The position numbers were made by a program, and so were the translations under genes. A stretch of DNA of 64,000 nucleotides, taken from BS150m-G50 sp964517435. Its GTDB lineage: Bacteria > CAIWAD01 > BS150m-G50. Positions 42,264-50,923 of the stretch are shown here, piece after piece. Positions within the stretch are counted from its first letter, which is position 1, and each line of letters starts with the position of its first letter. The DNA lies in NCBI GenBank assembly GCA_964517435.1, contig CAZFEC010000010.1:14402-78401 (forward strand). The letters run 5' to 3'. Under the pieces are notes generated by a model that had not been told where the DNA came from, did not search any database, and saw nothing but the letters and a program-made list of their open reading frames with translations.

Positions 42264-43948
42264 CGCCGACTTTCATGCTGTTCGCGAATACTTGCGACAA
42301 CATCATTCAATCTTTTCAATGCGTTAGATGCTTCTTTCTTATCAATCTCGTATTGCACGCGAATTCTACCTAGTTCTGCTTGTGGGTTCTTTACCAGAAC
42401 ATGTTTCCGATCACCCCAGACTCTTTCTCCAATTGCTACGATATTGCCACCCTGCCAACCACCTCTTTGCAGCCATCGAGACGGCCCATTCCTGCGGAAT
42501 AACTGTAGAAAAACATAGCTTGGGCGTTTCGGCCATGGAATCCCTTTGTCCATAATCCCTGAGCGAGATTTAACAAATCGGCGACGGCCTATCTTGGTCA
42601 GGTCTGTTAATATGTTCTCGATGAGAACTCGATCCTCACCATCACTTGGATGTGTGAGATGTGCACGAACCTCTACCCGTGCAATTCCGCTGACTGACAA
42701 GTTTTGAATTCCCAGGATCACATAGCGCCCTTTTGCAGGAAGCAAACCATGACTTTGCCATTCCGTGAGTAACAACCTCTTCAGCTTCTTCAGGCTAGAC
42801 TTGAAAACCTTATACCATGCGCGGATTGATGAAATATAACGAGGCTCATTGCACCATAGAAGTTGTGTGTCCGCAAGAATTTCAGGGAATCGAGTCATCG
42901 GTGAATTCTCTTCCAAGAGTTCCTCAAGGATCTTTGGAAGAATGATAACAAGTGAGGGGACTCCTTGGTCCGAATCAATCTCGAACAGGAATCGGTCGAA
43001 TCCTGTGGCGCCCTGATTCAGCAACTCCCGCGCTACTCTGCTTGATTCAAGAATGATCTGATTCCTTGATTTCGTGTCAACAGCTAGCGCCACATGTAAT
43101 TGTCGACCCGCGAAGCGGGTGAAGGATTCGATGCCACCGAGAAATCGAAGACCATCACGCGTCACCATTCCGGCTGTAGCTTTAACAGCAAGTGATAGAG
43201 GAGGTTTTTGAGATCGAGGAATAGAATGCTTGTTCCTGAGCCAGAAGAGTTGCAAGGCTAAACATAGGCAAACGCACGTTCTCGCTAGATCATCAAACAA
43301 GTAGAGGAAATCTAACGAGCTTAATTTGTGCGGGTTCGCGGAACCAAATTCGATCTCTAAGCCTGTAAATCTGACCTTCCCATGCGCAATAGCATTTCGC
43401 GCAAGATCATCATACCCCTCCGTTAATACACTGAGGCCCTGCGATTTGAACATCGAGACAGCATTCTTGAGAATGAACTTGCCATTTACGTCACCCTTTT
43501 TTCGCACGGACCAAATGACAGATGATAAATTCCCAAGCACATGTTCTGTCAAGTATAAGTATTCAGGGAGAAAGTAGTTTGCTATAGTAAGCAGCTCACG
43601 AGCCTGACCATGGCTATATGCATCCTGGAGATCCTTTGTTGGGCTCTCCCGATGTAGATTCTCAATGCCGAGTTGCAGACTATCAGATCGCCTATCAATG
43701 GCTGCAAAGGTTCGGGATAGATCATTCTCCAATAGATCGATGATTCCAGCTACTGTTGATTCATCCCAGTATGTCAGTGGCGGTGATTCAGTAAAAGGTC
43801 GAAGAACGAGAACTTCGCGGCCACATATGTCTTCTGGAATTAAACCAGAAAATCTACTTATGATGCGATCGATAGATAGTTCGTGTTCGATTTGAGCAAG
43901 AGGATCTGCTCCAATCAAGTCAGAAATCGTCTTGTTGCTCATATCCAT
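42260..43948 (-). CDS. Unrecognised protein with a HEPN-like RNAIAH motif inside the type I operon
   Basis: 562 aa, not recognised. Around residue 185 the sequence YDDLARNAIAHGKVRF carries R-x4-H, the catalytic pattern of HEPN RNases, in a helical context (VLTEGYDDL, YLFDDLARTC). The C-terminal half (about residues 260-560) is mixed alpha/beta with no known motif. ATG 43948 or a second ATG two codons later could start it; a TTG lies just before. It overlaps hsdS by four bases, so it is co-translated with the restriction genes and may be an abortive-infection add-on. The HEPN call is a motif observation, not a confirmed homology. Confidence 0.5.
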   Translation of the reverse strand: MDMSNKTISDLIGADPLAQIEHELSIDRIISRFSGLIPEDICGREVLVLRPFTESPPLTYWDESTVAGIIDLLENDLSRTFAAIDRRSDSLQLGIENLHRESPTKDLQDAYSHGQARELLTIANYFLPEYLYLTEHVLGNLSSVIWSVRKKGDVNGKFILKNAVSMFKSQGLSVLTEGYDDLARNAIAHGKVRFTGLEIEFGSANPHKLSSLDFLYLFDDLARTCVCLCLALQLFWLRNKHSIPRSQKPPLSLAVKATAGMVTRDGLRFLGGIESFTRFAGRQLHVALAVDTKSRNQIILESSRVARELLNQGATGFDRFLFEIDSDQGVPSLVIILPKILEELLEENSPMTRFPEILADTQLLWCNEPRYISSIRAWYKVFKSSLKKLKRLLLTEWQSHGLLPAKGRYVILGIQNLSVSGIARVEVRAHLTHPSDGEDRVLIENILTDLTKIGRRRFVKSRSGIMDKGIPWPKRPSYVFLQLFRRNGPSRWLQRGGWQGGNIVAIGERVWGDRKHVLVKNPQAELGRIRVQYEIDKKEASNALKRLNDVVASIREQHESRR

Positions 43949-44003
43949 CAATTGCTAGAGTATTGAAAGACTTACTCATTGAGTGCTTTCCGTATTATCG
44001 GGG

Positions 44004-45056
44004 TCAGTCATTTTGATGTGTGTCCTCACCCCCACCCCTCTTCGCCATATCCTCCAACCGCTTTATCGACTCCACCTCACCCAACTGCTCTTTCTGCTTC
44101 CTGCGACTGTCGGCAAATTGATCATACTCAGCGCGCGCGTGTGTCTCAGCATCTTCCTTACTGACACTTCCCGCATGACCCAAAACACGCCTTTCATTGA
44201 ACGCGAGAAACTCGTCGAGCTTCGTCTCCCAATCCTGCATGAAGACCTGTTTGCGCCGCAGCGCCTGGTCCTCGGCGAAGTCGAGCCACATTACGACGAT
44301 GCGGTTCAGCTCGTTGATTTCATTCTCCTGCAGGTAGTTCTTAGCCACGGTGACATCGGTCTTGCGCACCTCCTCCTTCTGCCAGGAGGTCAATCCCATG
44401 TTAGGCAACTGAGCATTTGCACGTGACTGAATGATCTCGGCTGCAGTCATGCCGGTCGCGGCGAAGTGCAGCTTGTTCTGCATGACGCTGAAGAACTTGG
44501 TGGTCTCCGGCTGAGTGGGTTCATAGTCAGCCGCCATGGCGAAAATCTCGCGAACACGCAGATACATGCGCCGTTCACTGGCTCTGATGTCCCGGATGCG
44601 GGCGAGCATCTCGTCGAAGTAGTCGGGAACCGGCGATCCGGCCACCGGCGGATTCTTGAGCCGCTCATCGTCAAGCGTGAAACCTTTGACGATGTACTCC
44701 TTGAGACGCGCCGTGGCCCAGATCCGGAAACGTGTGGCGATGATGCTCTTAATGCGGTAGCCGACCGAGATCACCATGTCCAGGCTATAGTAGTCAAGCC
44801 TTCTCTGGACCTGCCTGGTACCCTCCTGGCGAACTGTTAAGAAATCCTTAACAGTTGACTCGGGCGAAAGCTCCCCCTCCTCGTAGATATTGCGAATGTG
44901 TATGTTGATATTTGGAACTGAGGTCTGGAACAGCTCCGCCATCATCTGCTGGGTCAACCAGATCGTTTCGTTCTCCAGGCGCACGTCTATTTTTACCTGA
45001 CCGTCATCAGTCTGATAAACCAGCAACTCGCCCTTCTGCGGCAGTTCCTCTCTCAT
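44004..45056 (-). CDS. rhuM: RhuM family protein
   Basis: 350 aa. The N-terminal block (LLVYQTDDGQVKIDVRLENE, TIWLTQQMMAELFQTSVPNI) and LDYYSLDMVISVGYRIKS are hallmarks of the RhuM/virulence-protein family, a predicted winged-helix DNA-associated protein frequently inserted in type I restriction operons. No enzymatic activity is established. The ATG overlaps the hsdM stop by four bases. After its stop there is a 55-base gap before the unrecognised HEPN-motif gene. Confidence 0.92.
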   Translation of the reverse strand: MREELPQKGELLVYQTDDGQVKIDVRLENETIWLTQQMMAELFQTSVPNINIHIRNIYEEGELSPESTVKDFLTVRQEGTRQVQRRLDYYSLDMVISVGYRIKSIIATRFRIWATARLKEYIVKGFTLDDERLKNPPVAGSPVPDYFDEMLARIRDIRASERRMYLRVREIFAMAADYEPTQPETTKFFSVMQNKLHFAATGMTAAEIIQSRANAQLPNMGLTSWQKEEVRKTDVTVAKNYLQENEINELNRIVVMWLDFAEDQALRRKQVFMQDWETKLDEFLAFNERRVLGHAGSVSKEDAETHARAEYDQFADSRRKQKEQLGEVESIKRLEDMAKRGGGEDTHQND

Positions 45057-46570
45057 TTGATAATCCCCAGGTTCTTGAGGTGCTTCGTCATCTCTTTATC
45101 CAGTTTCGCAAGCTCCTTGTCGATCTCGGCCATTTCCCTGAGATTAGCTTCGATGTCCACCTCTTCCTCCTCCTCGAAGGTGTCGACATAGCGGGTGATG
45201 TTGAGGTTGAAGTCGTTCTCCTCGATCTCGTCCGGCTGTACAACACGACAGAATTTCTCGATGTCCTTACGATCATCAACTGCCTTCAGGATCTGGTTGA
45301 TATGCTCATCATCCAGGACGTTCTGCGCTTTAACCGGGCGATACAGTTTTGACGCCTCTACGAAGAACACATCTTTACGACTCTCGTTCCTACCCCCAGC
45401 CTCGCGAGAACGATCGAGCAGAAGAATGGCAACCGGAATGCCAGTTGTCTGAAAAAGCCCCGCCGGCAGCCCGACGATCGTATCAACCAGATTCTCCCTG
45501 AGCAGACTTTGACGGATCCTCCCCTCTGCTGCGCCCCGAAACAGGACGCCATGAGGTACGATAACTACAACCCGACCCTCTTTGGCCTTCGCGGTTTCGA
45601 TCATATGGCTGATGAAGGCGTAATCCCCCTTTGTCTTGGGAGGAATACCGCGGTGGAATCGATTGTAGGAATCGTTCTCGATGTTGTCACCCGCCCACTT
45701 TTTGAGGGAGAAGGGCGGATTAGCGATTACGAGATCGAACTTCATCAGGGCATCCCCCTCCTTCAGAAGGGGGTTGTTCAACGTGTCGCCCCATTCTAAC
45801 CGGGCTGAATCCTTGCCGTGGAGGAACATGTTCATACGGGCCAGGTTGTAGGTTGATCCGATACTTTCCTGGCCGTACAGAGCGTAATCCTTCGAGCCCT
45901 GAGCTTCAACTTCAGCGCCCGCCAGCAACAACAAGCCGCCCGCCCCGCAGGCGGGATCACAGATGCGCCAGCCGGGCTGAGGCTTTGCCAGCTTGGCCAG
46001 GAGCCTGGCGATGGAGTGGACAGTAAAGAACTCACCGGCTTTCTTGCCGGCGTCTGAGCCGAAGCGTTCGATCATATACATGTAGGCGTTGCCGATGACG
46101 TCGTCTCCGACAACCGTAAGGTCGATCCTGGCGAAATCATCCATCAGGTGGCGCAGCATCTTATTGCGCTGATCCGTTTTCCCCAACACGGCATCAGAAT
46201 TGAAGTCGATGGCAAACAACCCCTCGAGACGGTCTCCGTTTGCATCCTCGATAGCATGCAGCGCGATGTTAATCAGTTCGCCTATGTTGTCCGCGTTCTT
46301 CTTCTTATAGATATCATAGAAACTCGTGCCCTCAGGGATGACAAAGCGCTCATTCTTCAGGCGAAGTGCGATTCGTTCCCTGTCGTCACCATAGCGCTTG
46401 GTAAGCTTCTCGATCTCGTGTTGATGAAGGTCGCTCATGTACTTGTAGAACAGGAACAGCAGGACGTAATCCTTATAGATGCTGCCGTCAACATTCATGC
46501 GTGACGAGTCAGCTGCTTCCCACAGGGTTCGGTTCAAGGCATCCTGTGTGTATTGTCTTTGCCCGCTCAT
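45053..46570 (-). CDS. hsdM: Type I DNA methyltransferase subunit M
   Basis: 505 aa N6-adenine methylase. SAM-binding motif I RICDPACGAGGLLLLAG near residue 200, catalytic motif IV LVIANPPFSLKKW near residue 280, and the HsdM N-terminal helical domain are present. The C-terminus is a coiled coil (MAEIDKELAKLDKEMTKHL) for subunit contact. It methylates the host sites chosen by HsdS. It overlaps the half-size hsdS upstream and rhuM downstream by four bases each. Length is normal for the family. Confidence 0.96.
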   Translation of the reverse strand: MSGQRQYTQDALNRTLWEAADSSRMNVDGSIYKDYVLLFLFYKYMSDLHQHEIEKLTKRYGDDRERIALRLKNERFVIPEGTSFYDIYKKKNADNIGELINIALHAIEDANGDRLEGLFAIDFNSDAVLGKTDQRNKMLRHLMDDFARIDLTVVGDDVIGNAYMYMIERFGSDAGKKAGEFFTVHSIARLLAKLAKPQPGWRICDPACGAGGLLLLAGAEVEAQGSKDYALYGQESIGSTYNLARMNMFLHGKDSARLEWGDTLNNPLLKEGDALMKFDLVIANPPFSLKKWAGDNIENDSYNRFHRGIPPKTKGDYAFISHMIETAKAKEGRVVVIVPHGVLFRGAAEGRIRQSLLRENLVDTIVGLPAGLFQTTGIPVAILLLDRSREAGGRNESRKDVFFVEASKLYRPVKAQNVLDDEHINQILKAVDDRKDIEKFCRVVQPDEIEENDFNLNITRYVDTFEEEEEVDIEANLREMAEIDKELAKLDKEMTKHLKNLGIIK

Positions 46571-47142
46571 CCTCTTCTCCTTCCGGACGATCTTACACTC
46601 AGTTCTTTATCCAGAATCTGACGGTAAAGCTCTTGTTTTCGGTTTGAAAGTGTGGTGTATCTCGTCGCTGCCTCGTCCAAAGCGATCAGCGTTTTCTGTC
46701 GAGCCGTTGAGGGAACCGGTATATCCATGTTCTCGAAATTTGTTAGACTAACAAATGGTATAGTGGTATGTTCATAGTAGCGCTGGAAAAGCCGCTGTCC
46801 AATTGCGGAGTTGATGTAACCGGCCACGTACTCCGGCAGGACCGATTGATCTTTGATTGTCAATACAATGATGGATGACGGCACTATCCATGTTTCTGTG
46901 GAAGGGAGGTTGAAGACTGCAGCAGCGAACCGGCCGCGGTTAACGATTAATACTTCCTGAGGCTGCAGCGGCAGTGCTTTGGATTTGTCTGTACGCAGGG
47001 GGGGCTCTTTTCCGAAAGTTATCAAGCCTTCGGGTGTGATGTTCTTAGGCTGTATCAACAGTGCATCGCCGTCTCGTAAATGCGCTACGCTTTTTCTGAA
47101 AGCATATCCCGTTCTTACGTTACCGAAGTCCTTAAATTTCAA
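46567..47142 (-). CDS. hsdS: Half-size type I specificity subunit (single target-recognition domain)
   Basis: 191 aa S-type protein with one target-recognition domain: KFKDFGNVRTGYAFRKS at the start, then AGYINSAIGQRLFQRYY and PVPSTARQKTLIALDE, the conserved helix after a recognition domain. I chose a TTG start at 47142, with AAGGAG five bases upstream; the frame is open upstream but the extra residues do not look like this family. Half-size S subunits can dimerise or exchange domains with a full S. First gene of the restriction operon, divergent from the ADP-ribosylglycohydrolase gene. Confidence 0.85.
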   Translation of the reverse strand: MKFKDFGNVRTGYAFRKSVAHLRDGDALLIQPKNITPEGLITFGKEPPLRTDKSKALPLQPQEVLIVNRGRFAAAVFNLPSTETWIVPSSIIVLTIKDQSVLPEYVAGYINSAIGQRLFQRYYEHTTIPFVSLTNFENMDIPVPSTARQKTLIALDEAATRYTTLSNRKQELYRQILDKELSVRSSGRRRG

Positions 47143-47353
47143 AGCCACTCCTTGTTTATAACAGTAGTAACATATTGCCGATTGAAAGTCAAGAGAAAAA
47201 TGAAATGCAGTAGCTGAATACTGCTTTAGGTAAACATGCTGCCCCTTGGCGAGTAAGCTTTCTGCCGACATCCTTCAGCCTCGTCACGCAGTAGCATCAC
47301 CTTTTACCAACAGAAGGATTCCCAAGCTCAGCATCAGAAAAAAAGGAGTCCCC

Positions 47354-48466
47354 ATTTACCACAACCTAATCCTTGGATCGTTATTAGCTGGCGCTATCGG
47401 CGACGCCCTTGGCGCTGCGGTCGAATTCATGTCCCTATCTGAAATTCGTAAGAAATTCGGTCCTGCAGGGATCCAGAACTACAGCCCCGCCTATGGTGGT
47501 CTCGGGACCATCACCGACGACACCCAGATGACGCTTTTCACCTTCGAAGGGATGATCCGGGCCCAGTTGCGCTGGCTGGATCGTGGGATGTGCTCTCCGG
47601 AAACCGTCCTGCATTACGCCTACCTGCGCTGGATGGCCACTCAGGGCGTAATCCGCATGGAAAGCCATCCGATGTCCGAATACCCAGGCTGGCTGGTACA
47701 ACAGGAAGCTCTCCACCACAAACGAGCACCTGGAAATACCTGTCTGACAGCATTGCTGATGCCAGATCAGTGCGGAACCATCGAGCAACCGTTGAATCAA
47801 AGCAAGGGCTGCGGCGGTGTTATGCGAGTCGCGCCGGTGGGATTTTTCGATGTCGAGGATCCCTTTCAACTTGGTTGTGAATGCGCCGCCATCACCCACG
47901 GTCATCCCAGTGGTTATCTGAGTGCCGGCTTCCTCGCTGAGCTGATTCAACACCTGCTTCAGGGAAAGCAGCTCCTGGAATCGATTGAGAGAACCACTCA
48001 TCGTCTGGCACAAGAGTCGGACCATGATGAGCTGCTTGCGGCAATAAAGCATGCCCTGGAGCTGGTCAAAACTGCAGAGGGGACACCGGAAGAAGTAGAG
48101 AGCTTGGGCGCTGGCTGGGTGGCCGAGGAGGCGCTGGCGATCTCGCTGTTCTGTGCCATCATGGCTGACGACATCCGGGAAGGGCTGCTGCTGGCAGTCA
48201 ACCACAGCGGCGACAGCGACAGTACTGGCGCGATAACCGGAAACATTCTTGGGGCCATTCATGGGGTTGAAGCGGTTCCCGCCGACCTCCTGGAAGATCT
48301 GGAGGTGAAAGAAATCATCTTCGAGATGGTTGATGACTTCTTAACGATCAATAAGGACGTCGCTGGAGAACAGAGGACATCAGAAATGGAGAATGAGGAG
48401 CTCCATTACTTCGAAGGGGGCTACGGAGTACCGAAGCATTTGATAGAAAAGTATCCACCGAATTAG
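47354..48466 (+). CDS. ADP-ribosylglycohydrolase-family protein
   Basis: 370 aa DraG/ARH-type fold that removes ADP-ribose from proteins or nucleic acids using a binuclear Mg site. Metal ligands are visible: GDALGAAVEF, ITDDTQMTLF and NHSGDSDSTGAITGNILG. Start is uncertain. The frame is open from TTG 47246, but the sequence before residue 37 does not look like the family. An ATT at 47354 has AAAGGAG five bases upstream and begins the family sequence (YHNLILGSLLAGAIGDALG). I annotate the ATT as the likely start, at moderate confidence. A nuclease-like gene follows after 15 bases. Confidence 0.85.
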   Translation: MYHNLILGSLLAGAIGDALGAAVEFMSLSEIRKKFGPAGIQNYSPAYGGLGTITDDTQMTLFTFEGMIRAQLRWLDRGMCSPETVLHYAYLRWMATQGVIRMESHPMSEYPGWLVQQEALHHKRAPGNTCLTALLMPDQCGTIEQPLNQSKGCGGVMRVAPVGFFDVEDPFQLGCECAAITHGHPSGYLSAGFLAELIQHLLQGKQLLESIERTTHRLAQESDHDELLAAIKHALELVKTAEGTPEEVESLGAGWVAEEALAISLFCAIMADDIREGLLLAVNHSGDSDSTGAITGNILGAIHGVEAVPADLLEDLEVKEIIFEMVDDFLTINKDVAGEQRTSEMENEELHYFEGGYGVPKHLIEKYPPN

Positions 48467-48481
48467 CTGATGAGGGTTGTG

Positions 48482-49294
48482 ATGAAAGGCAGGGCAAAAA
48501 GCTGGCGAGATGTCTTTGAGCGTCTGGATCGATGGAGAAATCTACCCAAGTATCAGCTCGAACGGAGAGCTGATATATTCTTCTCATTGTATCTGATCGA
48601 GATCATGCAGGCCGTGATCGGAAAGAGAAATCAGCGATTCCTAAACCTGATGATTCCGGAGTTTCCACTTCTTAAACAGGGTGGTCCAAAGAGTAAATCA
48701 GGAAAGAAACGCCATCTGTCTAATAATGTCGATTATCTGATGTTTTCGAAACCGCTGGGCAAGAACCGAGAACCCAGAAAAATATGGCTGGCAGAGCTTA
48801 AGACAGATCTGGAATCAATTAAAGCTCAGCAAATTGAGTATCTTCACAACGCTGTTGAGCGGGGTTTCAGCGAATGCATTAGAGGTCTCTTGGAAATTGC
48901 GCGGAGGACAAAAAGCCGTCAGAAATACTATCATCTTCTACATACGCTTATAACCACGGGTATTGTCAATGTTGCATCCGATTACCAGTCGAGCATTACC
49001 CGGAATCCTGCTCGTAGTGCCAGCATCGAAACCGACTCGAGCTATGATGAGCTCGTAGACAGAATCATACTCGCTCCGGAGTGGTCAAAAGCTGAAGCAG
49101 AAATCGTTTTTATAACTCCAAACGAGGTTGAGATTCAGAGCAAGAAACGCGGAGTAGCGATTCACAATATAACGTTCAGTCAGATCACAAACTTCTTAAT
49201 GAAGCAGAAAGGCGAACTTCCACGTGTGTTCGCAAAGTCTCTCAACCGTTGGGCCGAACACAAAGCCGGCTTCGATGTATCAAAACTGGATTGA
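48482..49294 (+). CDS. Predicted PD-(D/E)XK-like nuclease, unrecognised family
   Basis: 270 aa. After a helical N-terminus the sequence NNVDYLMFSKP (Asp) followed by KIWLAELKTDLESIK (E-x-K) forms a PD-(D/E)XK nuclease-like motif; a helix with QQIEYLHNAVERGF follows. No known family is recognised. ATG 48482 has GAGG seven bases upstream; ATG 48470 is an alternative. It sits 15 bases after the ADP-ribosylglycohydrolase-family gene and 27 before the DUF2779 nuclease gene, all on the same strand, so the three likely form one unit. Confidence 0.6.
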   Translation: MKGRAKSWRDVFERLDRWRNLPKYQLERRADIFFSLYLIEIMQAVIGKRNQRFLNLMIPEFPLLKQGGPKSKSGKKRHLSNNVDYLMFSKPLGKNREPRKIWLAELKTDLESIKAQQIEYLHNAVERGFSECIRGLLEIARRTKSRQKYYHLLHTLITTGIVNVASDYQSSITRNPARSASIETDSSYDELVDRIILAPEWSKAEAEIVFITPNEVEIQSKKRGVAIHNITFSQITNFLMKQKGELPRVFAKSLNRWAEHKAGFDVSKLD

Positions 49295-49320
49295 GCATTA
49301 TTCCTGGGATGTAACCGACC

Positions 49321-50856
49321 ATGTCTAACCCTCGCCTTTCCAAATCCCGCCTTCTCTATCTACGACAATGCCCGCTGCGCCTGTGGCACGAGATCCATAA
49401 TCGCGAGTCCGCTAATCCACTTGACGAAGCAACTCAGCACCGTTTTTCAGAAGGTACCCGGATCGGCGAGCTGGCGCAGCAGCGTTATCCCGGTGGTGTG
49501 CTAGTTGACGCACCATACTGGGACAGCGCCAATGCCCAGCAGCACACATCCGCCCTCCTTCAATCCGATGTCCCTACAATCTACGAGGCCGCCTTCGAGG
49601 CTTCACGCACCCGGATCAGGGTGGACATCATGCTGCGCAAGGGTTCCGGCAGTTGGGAGGTCTGGGAAGTCAAAGCGGTCGGCACACCGAAGGAGATCCA
49701 CTTCATCGATCTGGCCCTGCAGATCAGGATTATCAGAGAGTGGTCAGACGAAAGCAACTTGCCCCTGCGAATCTCCCGCTGTGGTATCCTCCATCTAAAT
49801 ACCGCATACACGTATAATGGTGAAGATTACGACCTGGCTGCGCTTTTCCAGGAGCATGATTGCACGGATATGATCAGCGAGTATGGCGATGAAGTGGAGG
49901 AGCTCATCCAGGCCGGACGGTCATTACTGGACAGCAACGATCCTCCAGAGACGGAACCGGGGACACATTGCTCGGATCCTTACCTGTGCCCCTTTTCCGG
50001 CAGTCTTTGTGAACTGCCGCCCATCGATGAACTCTGCCTGCTTCCCGGTGTCGGTCAGAAGACAGCCCAGAGACTCCGTGCAAAGGGTGTCGACACCATC
50101 GCAGAAGCTATTCAGCAACCGCAGATCTTCAACGGACTCCAACAACGGGCGCTCCGCTCTCTGCAATTGGGAAAGCCGGTTATAGAGACGGGGTTGGATA
50201 CAGTCTTGAAAGAGATCGGCTTCCCCCGGCACTACCTTGATTTTGAGTCAACCGGAAGTATGTTGGTATTACCACGCTATGCACAGACGCATCCGTTTCA
50301 GGCGCTTCCATTTCAGTTTTCGCTGCACACCGAACACGAACCCGGCGGTAAACTGACTCATCAGGGCTACCTTCATTCGTCAGACGATGATCCGCGAGAA
50401 CCTCTTACCGAGAAACTGCTGAACGCTTTGGAATCCACGCCTGGAAGGATTGTCGTCTACTCAAGTTATGAGAAGACAGTGCTGAACGCGCTGAAGCGAT
50501 ATCTGCCACAATATGCAGACCGCCTGGAGGCGGTTATTGAACGGCTGGTGGATCTGTTGCCGGTAGTAAAGTCTTATGTCTACCACCCCGACTTCAAAGG
50601 CAGTTTCTCGATCAAGGATGTTCTCCCAGCGCTGGTCCCGGGCGAAGGTTACGGCGAGCTGGCGATTCAGGATGGAGATACGGCGTCGTTGCGTTACCTG
50701 CAGATGCTCGGAGTAATAACTGCGGGCGAACAGGATAAAGACATACACAGCTCGGAAGCCAACGCTGAGTCAATCCACACCTCCCTCTGGGAATACTGCC
50801 GTCAGGATACACTGGCAATGGTCGATCTGGTGCATATGTTAGAAACAGGGCGCTGA
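49321..50856 (+). CDS. DUF2779-domain nuclease/exonuclease-like protein
   Basis: 511 aa. N-terminal RecB-like PD-(D/E)XK region: RLSKSRLLYLRQCPLRLW, TRIRVDIMLRKGS and WEVWEVKAVG. A helix-hairpin-helix (LLPGVGQKTAQRLRAKGV) is near residue 240. The C-terminal DUF2779 domain is DEDD-exonuclease-like: HYLDFEST, then VVYSSYEKTVLNALKRYLP, then DSLVEY-type ending ESIHTSLWEYCRQDTLAMVD. Cysteines C9-type CPLRLW and C-x-PYLCPFSGSLC may bind an Fe-S cluster. Probably acts on DNA or RNA. It closes the AT-richer island on the plus strand. Confidence 0.85.
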   Translation: MSNPRLSKSRLLYLRQCPLRLWHEIHNRESANPLDEATQHRFSEGTRIGELAQQRYPGGVLVDAPYWDSANAQQHTSALLQSDVPTIYEAAFEASRTRIRVDIMLRKGSGSWEVWEVKAVGTPKEIHFIDLALQIRIIREWSDESNLPLRISRCGILHLNTAYTYNGEDYDLAALFQEHDCTDMISEYGDEVEELIQAGRSLLDSNDPPETEPGTHCSDPYLCPFSGSLCELPPIDELCLLPGVGQKTAQRLRAKGVDTIAEAIQQPQIFNGLQQRALRSLQLGKPVIETGLDTVLKEIGFPRHYLDFESTGSMLVLPRYAQTHPFQALPFQFSLHTEHEPGGKLTHQGYLHSSDDDPREPLTEKLLNALESTPGRIVVYSSYEKTVLNALKRYLPQYADRLEAVIERLVDLLPVVKSYVYHPDFKGSFSIKDVLPALVPGEGYGELAIQDGDTASLRYLQMLGVITAGEQDKDIHSSEANAESIHTSLWEYCRQDTLAMVDLVHMLETGR

Positions 50857-50923
50857 TTCGTCTCATCTGGTTCCCCTGCTTTCAAATACCTATATTCTTG
50901 CTAGCTGAACCCCGGAGCCCCCC

